A stretch of 64,000 nt of DNA from Agapanthus africanus (GCA_030015575.1 JASDDO010000024.1:40510114-40574113); one strand, 5' to 3'. Shown: positions 34,606 through 47,590, numbered from the stretch's first letter. The notes: generated by a model not told the origin, from the sequence alone. Made by a program: numbers and translations.

Positions 34606-37600
34606 ATGGCAGATAAGAATTTGAAGACGTACCAGAGGCGTGTGGACGAAGCCGCTATGCTTGGAGTGATACGGGGAATGCTGGAGAATCAAAAGAGGCA
34701 GACCGAGCTGATCCAGCAGCAAGCTGAATCATTTCAGGAAGGTTTACAGATCGTTCAGCAGTCTATGAACAATGTTGGAGCTAAACCAGTTGACCGGATA
34801 GGGACCGTGGCAGATTTCAGGCGTTTGGGTCCCTCTGCATTTACTTGTTTGGAGGAGCCGTTTCCAGCGGAGCAGTGGCTAGTTGACACAGAGAACTTGC
34901 TTATTGCGGCACAGATTCCAGATGAGAAAAGAGTTGATGTGGTACGCATTCAGTTAGTGGACTACGCCCGAGAATGGTGGCTTGTGGAGGAAACCCGCTT
35001 GCCCAGGCCGATCAAGTGGGCGGATTTTTCAAAGAGTTTCCTAGAAAAGTTCTTCCCGCGGACCGCACGGGAGGAAATGGAAGAGAAGTTCATCGGGCTA
35101 AAGCAGAATGGAGCACCCGTAGATGTGCATGCAGCAGAATGGATAAGACTCAGCAGATTCGCTGGACCTTTAGTTGCCAACGATGCAGACAGGGCACGGA
35201 GGTTCATGCGCAGCTTTGACGTGGACATCCAAAGGCAGATTGTCTCCCTGGGTTTGACCACTTTCTCACAAGTACTTGCGGCAGCCCGAGAGCAGCAGAG
35301 TTTATCTGGGATGAAGCGGAGTTTGCAGCAGACAGCAGTTGCGGTAAGGAAGCCAGCATTTGTACCAAACCGAGCTCATGGTCGCAGAGGTATTCCAGTG
35401 GACCGTCGAGGTGTAGCACCCATGAAGAAGCCTGTTGTCATCGATCGAAGAAAGAGCATGACCTGTAACTACTGCAATTTACCTGGCCACGTGCAAAAGG
35501 ATTGTCGAAGGAGGCTGGGGCTCTGTTTGGTTTGTGGAGCGGCAGATCACGCTGTTAGTGCTTGTCCGTCGAAGCTTCGTACGAGGGATGATTTTCAGAA
35601 GCCTCCGCAGAGACCGTTCCAGGAACAGAAACAGCTGACTCAAGGACCTAATCAGGCTCGAGCTTTTACCTTGACAGCTGAAGAAGCTAAGGCGTCAGGA
35701 GAAGTTGTTTCAGGTACTATACTCGTTCATGGTTTTCCCGCATTAGCGTTATTTGATTCTGGTGCATCCCATTGTTTTGTGCCGTCCAAGTTTATAGCTA
35801 CACGCTCGATTACCTGCACGACCCTGTCTAGTTTCTGGGACATACATACTGGGAATGAGAAAATCATATCTAGTAGGGAATGTAAAGATTGTACAGTTGT
35901 TGTTTGCGGACGGGAGCTTTTTGCAGATTTCTTGGTGATTGATACGGGCGGCTACGAGGTCGTCTTGAGAATGGATTTTCTTGGCACTTTCCACGCTCAC
36001 ATTGATTGTAGGGCAAGGAAAGTAATTTTCCAGATTCCCGGACATCCCGAGTTTAGCTTCACTGGAGGAAGCAGTTCTGTCGGGCCAGTCGAGTTTAGGG
36101 CTAGGCCGACAAATAGTATTCTTGCATCAATGGAGGTTGATGAAAGTGAAGAGCCAGCTGTTGTTCGTGATTTTATGGACGTGTTTGAAGATATATCGGG
36201 TTTACCGCCGAAGCGAGACGTGGAGTTCGCAATTGATCTTATTCCTGGTGCAGCGCCAGTATCCAAAGCGTATTATCCAATGGCACCAGTAGAGTTGGAA
36301 GAAGTCAAGAAACAGGTTGCTGAATTGCTTGAGAAGGGTTGGATTCGAAGCAGTAACTCGCCTTGGGGAGCTCCAGTTCTTCTAGTAAAGAAGAAGGATG
36401 GCACAAGAAGGATGTGCATCGACTATCGAGAATTAAACCGGGTGACTATTAAGAACAAGTACCCGATCCCTCGCATTGGCGAACTTTTTGAGCAGCTTAG
36501 TGGCGCGAGGGTATTCTCGAAGCTGGATTTGCGATCCGGATATCATCAGGTCCGAGTGAAAGCAGAAGATATTTGCAAGACGGCGTTCCGAACTCGGTAT
36601 GGACATTACGAGTACTTAGTGATGCCCTTCGGAGTAACGAATGCACTGGCAATATTCATGGACTTGATGAACCGAATCTTTTCACCATTCTTGGACCAGT
36701 TTATTGTGGTGTTCATTGACGATATTCTGGTTTATTCAAAGAGTTTTGAAGAGCATGCTGAGCATTTGAAGATCGCACTGCGGACGTTGAGACAGGAAAA
36801 GCTGTATGTGAAGATGAGCAAGTGCGAGTTTTGGTTGGAAGAAGTAAAGTTTTTGGGGCATGTTGTGTCTGGCGATGGAATCGCCGTCGATCCCGAAAAG
36901 ATTGCAGCAGTTCGTGATTGGCCGATTCCAAAGAATGTTGCGGAGATAAGAAGTTTTCTTGGACTCGCCGGGTATTACAGAAGATTTGTGGAAAACTTTG
37001 CTCGACTAGCAGAGCCATTAACCAAGCTTACGCGCAAGGAGGTACCTTTTGTTTGGACGGATAGATGTGCATCAGCTTTTGAGACGTTGAAGTAGAAATT
37101 GATAACCGCCCCTATTCTGACCGTGCCAGACAATTCCGGAGGATTGGTGATTCACAGCGACGCATCTGGAAAAGGATTGGGATGTGTTTTGATGCAGCAT
37201 GGGAAGGTTGTAGCGTACGCATCAAGACAGCTGAAGACCCATGAGAAGAATTACCCAACTCATGACTTGGAGCTTGCGGCTGTGATTTTCGCTCTGAAGA
37301 TTTGGAGACACTATCTTTTAGGCGAAAGGGTCGAAGTTTTTACTGATCATAAGAGCTTGAAGTATGTGTTCACGCAGAAGTAGCTTAATATGAGGCAACG
37401 TAGATGGTTGGAGCTGATGGCTGACTACGATCTTGATCTTAAGTACCATCCGGGGAAGGATAATGTCGTACCGGATGCACTTAGTCGGTTACCAGCAATT
37501 CAGGTGTTATGTACGCAGAAGGAGCTCGTTGAAGATTTTCGAAGATTTGACTTGGAGGTTGTGCTACCGCATTCTTCGGGACAGTTGATGCAGCTGCAAG

Positions 37601-39093
37601 TACATTCATCGTTGATCGAGAATATTAAAGCAGCGCAATCGCAGAATCCTAGACTGCAAAAGTTCCGAGAACAGGTTGAAGCCGGACTACGAATAGATTT
37701 ATTGATCCACGAAGATGGTTCGTTGAGGTATGGTAGCCATTTGTGTGTGCCAAAGGGAGATATTCGTGAAGAGCTTATGAAAGAAGCACACAGTTCAGCT
37801 TATTCTGTACATCCAGGAGGCACAAAGATGTACCGAGATATTCGACAGCATTTCCGGTGGGAAGGCATGAAACGGGAGATTGCTCGCTTTGTGGCAAAGT
37901 GCTTGGTGTGTCAGTAAGTTAAGGCTGAACACCAAAGGGTTGCTGGTTTATTGCAACCACTTCCGATTCCTCAGTGGAAGTGGGAACATATAACCATGGA
38001 TTTCGTGACGGCTTTACCGCGGAGTCCAAAAAGCAACAATGCGGTATGGGTGATTGTTGATCGATTGACCAAGGCAGCTCACTTTATCCCTTTTCGGGTT
38101 GGTCAATCAACTGAGACTTTGGCGGAGCGGTATATGCAGGAGATTGTAAGATTGCATGGAGTACCGGTGAGCATCGTATCCGATCGGGACACTCGGTTCG
38201 TATCACACTTCTGGAGGAGTTTACAGGAGAGTTTGGGGACTCGATTGAAGTTTAGCACAGCTTATCATCCTCAAACTGATGGTCAGTCGGAGAGAACGAT
38301 CCAAACTCTTGAAGATATGTTAAGATCATGCATGTTGGACTTCAAGGGTTCTTGGGAGGATCATCTACATTTGGTGGAGTTTTCTTACAATAACAGTTTC
38401 CAGGCAACTATTCAGATGGCTCCATTTGAAGCTTTGTATGGTCGTAAATGCCGTTCACCTGTTTGCTGGGACGATGTCGGTGAACGAAGATTGTTGGGAC
38501 CAGATTTGGCGGTGCAGACAGTTGAGAAAGTTAACACCATCAGAAATCATATGAAGGCAGCTCAAAACAGACAGAAGAGTTGGGCGGATACGTCGAGAAG
38601 ACCTCTAGAGTTCACCGTGGGTGATTTGGTATTCTTGAAGATATCACCGACTAGAGGGGTGATTCGCTTTGGAAGTCGAGGAAAGCTCAGTCCTCGATTT
38701 GTTGGACCCTTTGAGATCTTGGAGCGTGTTGGTGAGGTAGCGTATCGTTTGGCGTTACCGCAGTCCTTGGCGAATGTGCACGATGTGTTTCACGTATCTC
38801 AACTCCGTAAGTATGTTTGGGATGAAACGCATGTACTGGATCATTCGGAGCTGACGGTACGAGAAGACTTGACTTTTGAGGAGCGACCGGTTGAAATTGT
38901 GGATCGAAGGGAAAAGGTTCTTAAGAACAAGGTTATCCCTCTTGTACTTGTTTCTTGGGGTAATCGCTCACATGGAGAGTCACTTGGGAGCGGGAAGATG
39001 AAATCCGGCAGAAGTTCCCTCATCTTTTCTTGTAGTTGGTTGGTCGTCTATCTTTTGCGTTCTTGGAATTTCGAGGACGAAATTCTTTTGTAG
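34606..39093 (+). mobile_element. gag-pol region of the central Tekay element
   Basis: The domains run in order. Gag spans about 34,606-35,600, with paired zinc knuckles from about 35,463 ([14 protein letters not shown] and [14 protein letters not shown]). Protease has [10 protein letters not shown] near 35,750. Reverse transcriptase (36,250-37,000) has [10 protein letters not shown] and FIDDILVYS near 36,711. RNase H has [11 protein letters not shown] near 37,150. Integrase (about 37,700-38,700) has the zinc-finger region, [10 protein letters not shown] near 37,995 and [13 protein letters not shown] tail ([33 protein letters not shown]) leads to a chromodomain-like C-terminus. These proteins package, copy and insert the element. 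It is a fossil with a few breaks. Confidence 0.9.
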
Positions 39094-39103
39094 TTGGGTA
39101 TAA

Positions 39104-39644
39104 TGTAACAACCGAGCCCAATGCTACTAGTTTCTGTTACCGTATGTTGGTGTATGGTATTTATTTTCATTGATCTTAATTGACTGTTGCTAGTTATAAA
39201 TTTACCCTGACAATTCTAATGCTGCATATAACAATTTAAGTCATCTAAAATAAATTAAAAATATCTGACATGGCCTGCTTGACATTCCTAACCCTGTGGT
39301 AGCGTCCTTGCATCGTGCCCTCGTCCCGTTCAGTGAAACGGACGTGTTTGGACGGCTACATGCTAAATAATATTTACATATACATTGATGACACCCTAAA
39401 CCTGCAGTTTAACTTTAGTACTATAATTTCCCATTTTCGTGTTCACTGTTGTTATATATCATTTTATTCTCCCAAGCTTGGAACCTACCGTTTGCAATTA
39501 CTGTATTGAACCTAATAACCGCATTTACAAGTTTTAATCACACTTTCACTAATGACATAGCCTATGGCACTTTCTCTATAGTTTACTTCATTCGGACACT
39601 CGTGTACATTTAACCCGTATTAGCTGTGATTTCATCCATTGAAC

Positions 39645-39686
<42 letters not shown>

Positions 39687-40918
39687 TTGCATCCATAAAA
39701 TTCTTAAACTTGTTAACATGATTTAACGGCCCTAACTGTCATATTGTATTCCTATAATGTTGATAACACCTCTGAAACACAATTGTTAACTGTGCTGCTA
39801 ATTAATTGAAGCTTTTTTATTATTTAACTCGTTGCTTAAAGTTATGTTGTTGATGACCATGCTTGCTTATGTAACTGAGTATGAGCACACCCATGATATC
39901 GTTTACATCTTGACCTGACTTGCTACATACATATTGATTGACCCGACATGGTACCATATACTGCTTGACTTGACCTGATGTACCATGACTTGACTCGATA
40001 CCTGATCTTGTGTCTAATGCCAATAAACCTGACATCTAGTCCTCACGGACCGTTCCTGTTGTCTATCCAGACAAACCTGCTTACCTGATCCTGTGTTGGC
40101 ATTAGTTCTTGATTACGGGATACCTGACTTGACATACACATATAACTTGGGGGTATGGGGAAATCAAAGGTGAAACCTGACTTGTAACTCAACAGTTCGC
40201 TACTTGTTCTGATCAGTTTTAGAGGCTAGGCCAGCCTTGGAATGATGCTGCTGACATCATTCATCTGTACACATTCATGTTTAGTGCCTAGCGGCATGTC
40301 TCGGTTTCAGCCCGAGAATCTGGGCCGTGGTCCCGGGTATGCACGGGATACTATTGAGTTATATCGATGATTCACCAATTCGATTTCAAAGACTTTAGAA
40401 CAGAAAACCTGATAGAACAGTCTAGTTTACCCACTGCACGCTACCCTGCACTGCCCTGATTTATCTTACTGTTACCCTTGCTTTATTCACGTTTATATTG
40501 CATTTCCTGTTACAATGTTTATATGTTATTACTTGATGACATGACGCGCTGACGTCTGGGTTTTGCATGGCCCAGATTCTGTACCGCTGTTGCAGTCCGA
40601 GCAGGAGTACTTCAGCCAACAGGCTGAACTGTGAGTGTCAGCAATAGTTAGCTTTTTTTCCTGCATTTTATTCCTGATGTGAGCCCGCATTATGGGACAT
40701 ACATTCCAGTTATTTTGTATTGGATCTTTCGCTTCCGCATTTTATTATTCTTGACTCATGTTATCTTGGATTATGGACATGTTTTAGATAGTTTTATTTT
40801 GTTCTTGATATCTCTACAGCCGTAATGTGACTGTGGATGGATACTTCCTACCCACAGGTAGCATGGTTGGCTATGTCACGTGCCCATTTTAGCGTACTCT
40901 GGGAAGCGGGGCGTGACA
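39104..40918 (+). repeat. Tekay LTR B (short type, 1.8 kb)
   Basis: It starts TGTAACAACCGAGCCC and ends GCGGGGCGTGACA, about 99% identical to LTR A. It is followed by a second primer site and 5' untranslated segment, so it also acts as the left LTR of a further, incomplete copy. Confidence 0.92.
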
Positions 40919-43561
40919 TGGTTCTTTTGGTATCAGAGCCATAGGTTAGTCGGGTTGATTCTTTTTGTAGTTGGGTATTATACCCAATACACGAATCAGA
41001 ATACCCGTGTTTAGGAAACATGTCCTGCCACCTTGCCGTTTTACCATTCTTGAATCACATTCTTCCTGATTATATCTTTTACGATGTGCAAACTTCCTTT
41101 GCATATCGACTCGAAAACCTGATTCCTTGTCATCTCTAGGACTTAGGCGACTTGGGTGGAGTTACGTAATTGTGGCTATGATACCGCGGCATAGTTACAA
41201 TGCGGCACTCTATTTAAGTAACTTGGAGTTTTAGCCTTGATCTATATTTTGAATCAGTAAATGCAGACGGACCCAAACGCCTGAAATCTGCCACGGTCCC
41301 TACTCGGTCAACTGGTTTAGCTTCAACATTGTTCACAGACTGCTGAACGATCTGTAAACCTTCCTGAAACGATTCAGCTTGCTGCTGGATCAGCTCGGTC
41401 TGCCTCTTTTGATTCTCCAGCATTCCCCGTATCACTCCAAGCATGGCGGCTTCGTCCACACGCCTCTGGTACGTCTTCAAATTCTTATCTGCCACATGGT
41501 CCAATACCGCCGAAGCGAGACGTGGAGTTCGCAATTGATCTTAATCCTGGTGCAGCACCAGTATCTAAAGCGTACTACCCGATGACACCAGTGGAGTTGG
41601 AAGAAGTCAGGAAGTAGGTTGCTGAATCAGTTGAGAAGGGTTGGTTTCGCCGCAGCAACTTAACTGGGAAAGCTCCAGTTCTTCTAGTAAAAGAAGATAG
41701 ATGACACAGGAAAGGAGTGCATTGATTATCGAGAATTAAACCGGGTGACAATTATGAACAAGTACCCGATCCCTCGCATTGGCGAAGTGTTTGAGCAGCT
41801 TAGTGGCGCGAGGGTATTCTTGAAACTGGATTTGCGGTTCGGATATCATCAGGTCCAAGTTAAATCAGAGGATATTTGCAAGACTGCGTTCCGAACTCAG
41901 TATGGACATTACGAGTATTAGTGATGCCCTTCGGAGTAACGAATACACCGGCAATATTTACGGACTTGATGAACCAAATCTTTTCGCCATTCTTGGACCA
42001 GTTTTACTAATGGTCATGGAAGATATTCTGATCTACTCGAGGAGCATTGAAGAGCATGCAGAACACTTGAAGATCGCACCGCAGACTTGGAGGCAAGAAA
42101 GATTATATGCAAAGATGAGCAAGTGCGAGTTTTTGGCTTGAAGAAGTAAAAGTTTTGGGACATATTGTAGCTGGAGATGGAATCGCCATTTACCCAGGGA
42201 AGATTGCAGCCGTTCATGACTGGCCGATTCCGAAGAACGTTGTAAAGATCAGAAGTTTCTTGGACTTGCAAGATACTATAGAAGGTTCGCGCAGAAATCT
42301 TGCTCGTTTGGCTGAGCCTCTGACCAAGCTTACGCACAAGAAGACAGTGCCGGAAGATTGGTGTTTCGCAGCAACGCATCTGGAAAAGGATTGGGATGGG
42401 TTTTGATGCAAGTATGGGAAGGTTGTAGCGTACGCATCAAGACAGTTGAAGACCCACGAGAAGAATTACCCAACTCATGACTTGGAGCTTGCGGCTGTGA
42501 TTTTCACTTTGAAGAATTGGAGACATTACCTTTTGGGTGAAAGGGTCGAAGTTTTCACGGATCATAAGAGTTTGAGGTATGTGTTCACGCAGAAGGAGCT
42601 TAATATGAGGCAGCGTAGATGGTTAGAGCTGATGGCTGATTACGATCTTGATCTTAAGTACCATCCGGGGAAGGTTAATGCCGTACCGGATGCGCTCAGT
42701 CGGTTACTAGCAATGCAGATGTTGATTACGCAGAAGGAACTCGTTGAGGACTTTCGAAGATTTGATTTGGAGGTTGTGCAACCGCATTCTATGGGACAGT
42801 TGATGCAGCTATAAGTACAGTCGTCATGGATCGAGAGTATTACAGCAGCGCAGTTACAGGACCCTAGATTGCAGAAGTTTCGAGAACGGGTTGAAGCTGA
42901 ACTTTGAACGGACTCATTTGGTTCATGAAGAGGGTTCGTTACGATATGGTAGTCGTTGTGTGTGCCAAAGGGAGACATCCATGAAGAAGTTATGAAGGAG
43001 GCGCACAGTTCCGCATATTCCGTACATCCAGGAGGCACAAAGATGTACCGAGATATTCGACAGCATTTCTGGTGGGAAGGCATGAAACGGGAGATTGCTC
43101 GCTTTATGGCATAGTGCTTGGTATGTCAGCAAGTTAAGGCTGAACATCAAAGGGTTGCTGGTTTATTGCAACCATTTCCGATTCCTCAGTAGAAGTGGGA
43201 ACATATAACCATGGATTTCGTGACAGCTCTACCGCGGAGTCCAAAAGGCAACAATGCAGTATGGGTGATTGTTGATCGTTTGACCAAGGCAGCTCATTTT
43301 ATCCCTTTTCGGGTTGGTCAATCAACAGAGACCTTGGCGGAGCGATACATGCAGGAGATTGTAAGATTGCATGGGGTACCGGTGAGCATCGTGTCCGATC
43401 GGGACATTCGGTTCTTATCACACTTCTGGAGGAGTTTACAGGAAGGTTTGGGGACTCGATTGAAGTTTAGCACAGCTTATCATCCTCAAACTGATGGTCA
43501 GTCGGAGAGAACGATCCAAACTCTTGAAGATATGTTGAGAGCATGCATGTTGGACTTCAAG
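40919..43561 (+). mobile_element. Degenerate, rearranged Tekay internal region (plus)
   Basis: The primer site and 5' untranslated segment (to about 41,258) are young and match the central copy. What follows is a reversed piece of gag and then an old pol, with RT text ([10 protein letters not shown]-like, [10 protein letters not shown]), RNase H ([18 protein letters not shown]) and part of integrase ([13 protein letters not shown]). It runs straight into LTR C. It is broken, with many breaks (ten or more). Confidence 0.82.
41031..41471. repeat. Right arm of the 441-bp inverted repeat
   Basis: This arm is the Tekay 5' untranslated segment followed by gag in reverse orientation. It is the reverse complement of 30,533-30,974, with the same unusual junction (GAATC/AGTAAATGC) in both arms. 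Confidence 0.9.
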
Positions 43562-46500
43562 TGTAACACCCGAGTTCATCTATACCAATTCCAGTTTCAG
43601 TATTTTACTTATCCATGGTCTATTCTTGGTTTATCGTATTTAGGTACGAATGGTAGTTACTTTTTTCATTACATTCAACCCGACCCGCTTGCTTGAACTT
43701 GTTTGATTTATATTTATAGGTTACCCTGACTCGTTGCATTGACTCATGCATCTAGTATAAACTGCATATTGGTATTTCATCTGACATCGTATGTTTTATC
43801 ATATAAATTATAAGTCACATAAAATATTTATTAAAATACTCTGCATGGCCTGCTTGATACCCCTAACCCTGTGGTAGCGTCCTTGCATCGTGTTCTTGTC
43901 CCGTTCAGTGAAACGGACGTGTTTGGATGGCTACGCGCACGTACGTGCGTCCGTTCTTGGGAGTATGCATTTCTGTTACAAAATCCTTCATTTTAAATTT
44001 TGGAACTTGCTAACAAATTTCACATTTCAAATCCAAATATTTAGACCCGACCCGGGCGCATTTCTGAATTATGTTGTATCCCGCCAAATTCTGATTATTT
44101 TAGATTTCTTTAACTCATTTAACATTTTTCTTAACAACCCAGATTCTTTGCAACTAAAGAAAATATTTTATCAATTAAAATCCTTTTAAGTTTTCTCTCA
44201 ACCAATCCCAGTCCCTCCTTTTGTATGGGGCCCCACGCGTCACCTATCTCCCACAAATCTTCCTCCTTCTCTCTCCTCTCTCTCTTTTCTCTCTTTCTTT
44301 CTCTTCCCCGCGGTCTCTCTCTCTCGCGTCTCTCTCCTCTCGCGTCTCTCTCTCTCATCTCGCAATCACTGTGCATTCCTCGACTCCCGTCACCGCCTCC
44401 CACTACAGTCACCTCCCTTCGTTCTTCTTCTTCTTCTTCGTTTCCTTCTGTTTGAGCGAGGCGCCACGAGAATCCCCAGAGACATTAACCCTAGCTGCCA
44501 CCGCCGACGACACCTCATCCTCAATCCCCGTGCTCGCCTCCTCCACCTCATCGCCCTCTCCCTCATCTTCTTCTGTTCTCCCCGCCTCGTCTTCGCCTGC
44601 AACCCACGACCCTAACCCTAGAACCCATCGCTCATCGTCGCATCGCCGGAGCTCTAACCTCATCGGCCTCATTCCGTCACCACCATCTCTCTCCTCTATC
44701 TTCCTCCCCCTTACAACTGAAGGCCCAGCACCCAATCCCACACGTCTTGAAACCGCAGAATCCCTCTCCCTCACCTGTATCCTTGCACCCCTCGTCGCCG
44801 GTCATCCCTCGCCGTTGCCATCTCTCTCCTTCATCTCCTCATCGCCTACTCTTTCATCCTTCCTCCTCTTCCACCATCTTCCTTCTTCCCCGAGCATCAC
44901 CCTACACTCCTTGAACCCACCGCCGACCTCCTCACCTCACCGCCGACCACCTCACTCTTCGTCGTCTCCTTCTTCCACCTCTTCTCTCCCTCTCCTCTGT
45001 GCTTCTTTCTCACCAACCCTGCACCCCTAACAGAAAACACCCCTGCCAACTAAAGCCGAGCCCTGCACACCTTTGCATCGCCGGAGTGGATCGCCGCCGT
45101 CGGTCTCGTTCTCGCCGCCCGACTCTAGTGCACCCAGTGAGCAGTTCTCTTCTTCCCAACCTCACTCTCCTCTTTCCTTTCTTCTCTTCTTCTTCCTTTC
45201 TTTGTGAACCTTGCTTGATGTTTCCTGTTTTATAGTTCGCCGAAAACCGGCGTGCCGTCGACGATCCCGACGACCCAGCGAGCTTACCTGACCCGTGTGA
45301 TCACACTGTGCGTGGTTTGGATCCGTTCCGTGTACCGTGCGCGCGTCGCGACGTTTTCCGCCGACGTGAGATGTTCCATATTCCCGTTCTTGATCCGTCC
45401 AGGCAAGTTAATCTTGCTACATGCTACTATAACATATATATATATATTTATTTCATGTTTAAGATTGTAAATGGAATTTAAGGCTGTTAATCTTCATTAT
45501 TGCATTTCGATGTCAGAATATATCATGGTAGACTCAGATCTTAAATCATAATTCGTTGCATATTAGAGCACCACATTGTATACCCACATCCGTGTTTAAT
45601 TTGCTTACTAATTAAATGCATAACTCCTAGCACCTTTAAATAGCTTCTACCCCGAATACCTAGTGGCATCCATTGAACGTATTTTATGTATCATTGCATC
45701 TCTAGAGTATTTAGTACGTATTAGCATGATTTTAACATTCATATGTGTTTTACAGTATTCATGTAGTGTTGAAACCATCTATTAAATACAAACTGATATC
45801 TGTGCAGCTACATACTTTAACCTGTACCTGATTGCATTTCACGTTATAAATTCCAGCTTGTTAATTCTAGTAGTACACCTGCTTGTTCTGTATGCCATGA
45901 TTATGCTAGTTTGATTTTAGGCACCCACATGATATCTTATACACCCTGACATGACCTGCTACAGCTATTACTTGATATAACATGGTACCGGACACCCCTG
46001 ACATGACATGACACCTTTATACATTACCTGGCTTGACCTGTTGTACCATGGCTTGACCCGTTACCTGATCTTGTCTAATGCCAACAAACCTGATATGTAG
46101 TCCTCACGGACCGTTCCTGTTGTCTATCCAGACAAACCTGCTTACCTGATCCTGTGTTGGCATTAGTTCTTGATTAATGAATACCTGACTTGACATACAC
46201 ATATAACTTGGGGGTATAGGGAAATCAAAGGTGAAACCTGACTTGTAACTCAACAGTTCGCTACTTGTTCTGATCAGTTTTAGAGGCTGGGCTAGCCTTG
46301 GAATGATGCTGCTGACATCATTCATCTGTACACATTCCTGTTTTAGTGCCTAGCGGCATGTCTCGGTTTCAGCCCGAGAATCTGGGTCGTGGTCCCGGGT
46401 ATGCACGGGATACTATTGAGTTACATCGATGATTCATCAATTTGATTTCAAAGACTTTAGAACAGAAAATCTGATAGAACAGTTTAGTTTACCTACTGCA

Positions 46501-46919
46501 CACTACCCTGCACTGCCCTGATTTATATTACTGTTACCCTTGCTTATTTCATGTTTACATTCGCATCGCCTGTTACACTGTTCATATTTTATTACTTGAT
46601 GACATGACGCGCTGACGTCTGGGTTTTGCATGGCCCAGATTCAGTATTGCCGCTGTTAGACGAGCGGTGAGGTTCCTGTCGGTATGTAGTTTCACTTCCA
46701 GGTGTTTCATTTATTGTATCTTTTGGCTTCCGCATATTGTTATTTCTTGACTCTTTTACTCTGGCTTATGGACATGTACTAGATAGTTAGTTTACTTTCC
46801 TGTTCTTGATATCTCTACAGCCGTAATGTGACTGTGGAAGGATTTTTCCTATCCACAGGTAGCATGGTTGGCTATGTCACGTGCCCATCTTAGCGTACTC
46901 TGGGAAGCGGGGCGTGACA
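43562..46919 (+). repeat. Tekay LTR C (long type, 3.4 kb)
   Basis: It starts TGTAACACCCGAGTTC and ends GCGGGGCGTGACA. Its middle holds a pyrimidine-rich tract (about 44,255-44,370) and a low-complexity C/T-rich block to about 45,030, in which long serine- and proline-rich frames are open by composition only. Its last kilobase is closely related to LTRs A and B. Confidence 0.88.
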
Positions 46920-46990
46920 TGGTTGGAGTGTGGATAAGAATTTGAAGACGTACCAGGTTAATCGGGTAACAACCGAGCTGATCACGGATG
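46920..46990 (+). mobile_element. Tekay internal scrap after LTR C
   Basis: GATAAGAATTTGAAGACG matches the start of Tekay gag, and AGGTTAATCGGGT matches the segment after the primer site. The order is scrambled. By about 47,000 the sequence is again that of the nested Tat element (GGATTGTATAC, also found near 23,084 and in the Tat LTRs). Confidence 0.6.
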
Positions 46991-47130
46991 GGACTTGGTT
47001 AGGGAAATGTTTATTCACGTCCGTGGATTGTATACAAGGGTCAGTATTGAGCCACTTGTAGGGCAATATCGAAGGTTGTGGGGGTTGCTTAAGCACAGGT
47101 TTAGGTCTCTGTAACTTAAGACTTTCAAAT

Positions 47131-47300
47131 TTTATGAGCCGTGAGGGTCCCATAAGAGAGTTCTCCTTACGAGTCGTGAGGATCTCGCGAGTGCATTTTC
47201 TCCTTAGGAATCGTGAGGATTCCTAAGTGTGTTGCTCCCTTGTGAGTCGTAAGGATCTCACGCGGGTAGTTTCTCCTTACAAGGTCGAGAGGACCCTGCA
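47131..47300. repeat. Five-hairpin block 3
   Basis: Stems such as TTATGAG/CCCATAA, AGGAA/TTCCT and GTGAG/CTCAC flank loops TCGTGAGGA, TCGTAAGGA and TCGAGAGGA, in the same order as blocks 1 and 2. It lies on the right side of the Tekay cluster. Confidence 0.8.
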
Positions 47301-47310
47301 AGTGTCTTTT

Positions 47311-47590
47311 TAACGAGGTTGCGCCCTTTCGGGTTTTCACAAACACTCGCCGGTAGTCCTGCTGTTTTTACTCACGGAGCCCTTTCAGGTTTTCATCCGT
47401 GCTCATTTCGCTTATGGACATGCCGTTTTTTATATATATATATATATATTTTTTATTCTTTTTTTTAACGAGGTCGCGCCCTTTCGGGTTTTCACGAACA
47501 CTCGCCGGTAGCCCTGCTGTTTTTACTCACGGAGCCCTTTCAGGTTTTCATCCGTGCTCATTTTGCTTATGGACATACCGTTTTTTTTTT
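47311..47590. repeat. Two tandem copies of a 155-bp unit
   Basis: Each copy runs from TTTTAACGAGGT through GCGCCCTTTCGGGTTTTC and ACTCGCCGGTAG to TTATGGACAT.CCG. The copies differ at a few sites and are separated by T-rich and (TA)n stretches. Confidence 0.88.

Larger units (their letters stand above)
32402..40918 (+). mobile_element. Central young Tekay element, nearly whole
   Basis: This copy has LTRs at 32402-34229 and 39104-40918, a primer site and a complete set of gag-pol domains in the expected order, 8.5 kb in all. I counted about 19 substitutions between the LTRs over some 1,780 comparable bases (about 1.1%), suggesting roughly 0.4 million years. The coding region is largely open with only a few breaks (about two or three). 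The five bases outside the LTRs do not match, because both flanks are further Tekay internal sequence: the copy is part of a tandem array sharing LTRs. Confidence 0.9.
23741..46960. mobile_element. Cluster of Tekay-lineage chromovirus copies
   Basis: At least three related Ty3/Gypsy copies lie here in mixed orientation. From left to right they are a minus-strand LTR and internal region, an inverted-repeat arm, a partial plus-strand internal region, an LTR, a full internal region, an LTR, the second inverted-repeat arm with an old degenerate internal region, and a long LTR. Integrase followed by a chromodomain-like tail and the primer site TGGTATCAGAGC indicate the Tekay/Del clade. The cluster sits inside the 3' region of the nested Tat element. 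No matching target duplication is seen at its outer edges, so it is not a simple insertion. Confidence 0.85.

Noticed and set aside
44221-45030. 269-codon serine- and proline-rich frame in LTR C
   Set aside because: It is open because of C/T-rich low complexity, lies inside an LTR and shows no domain.
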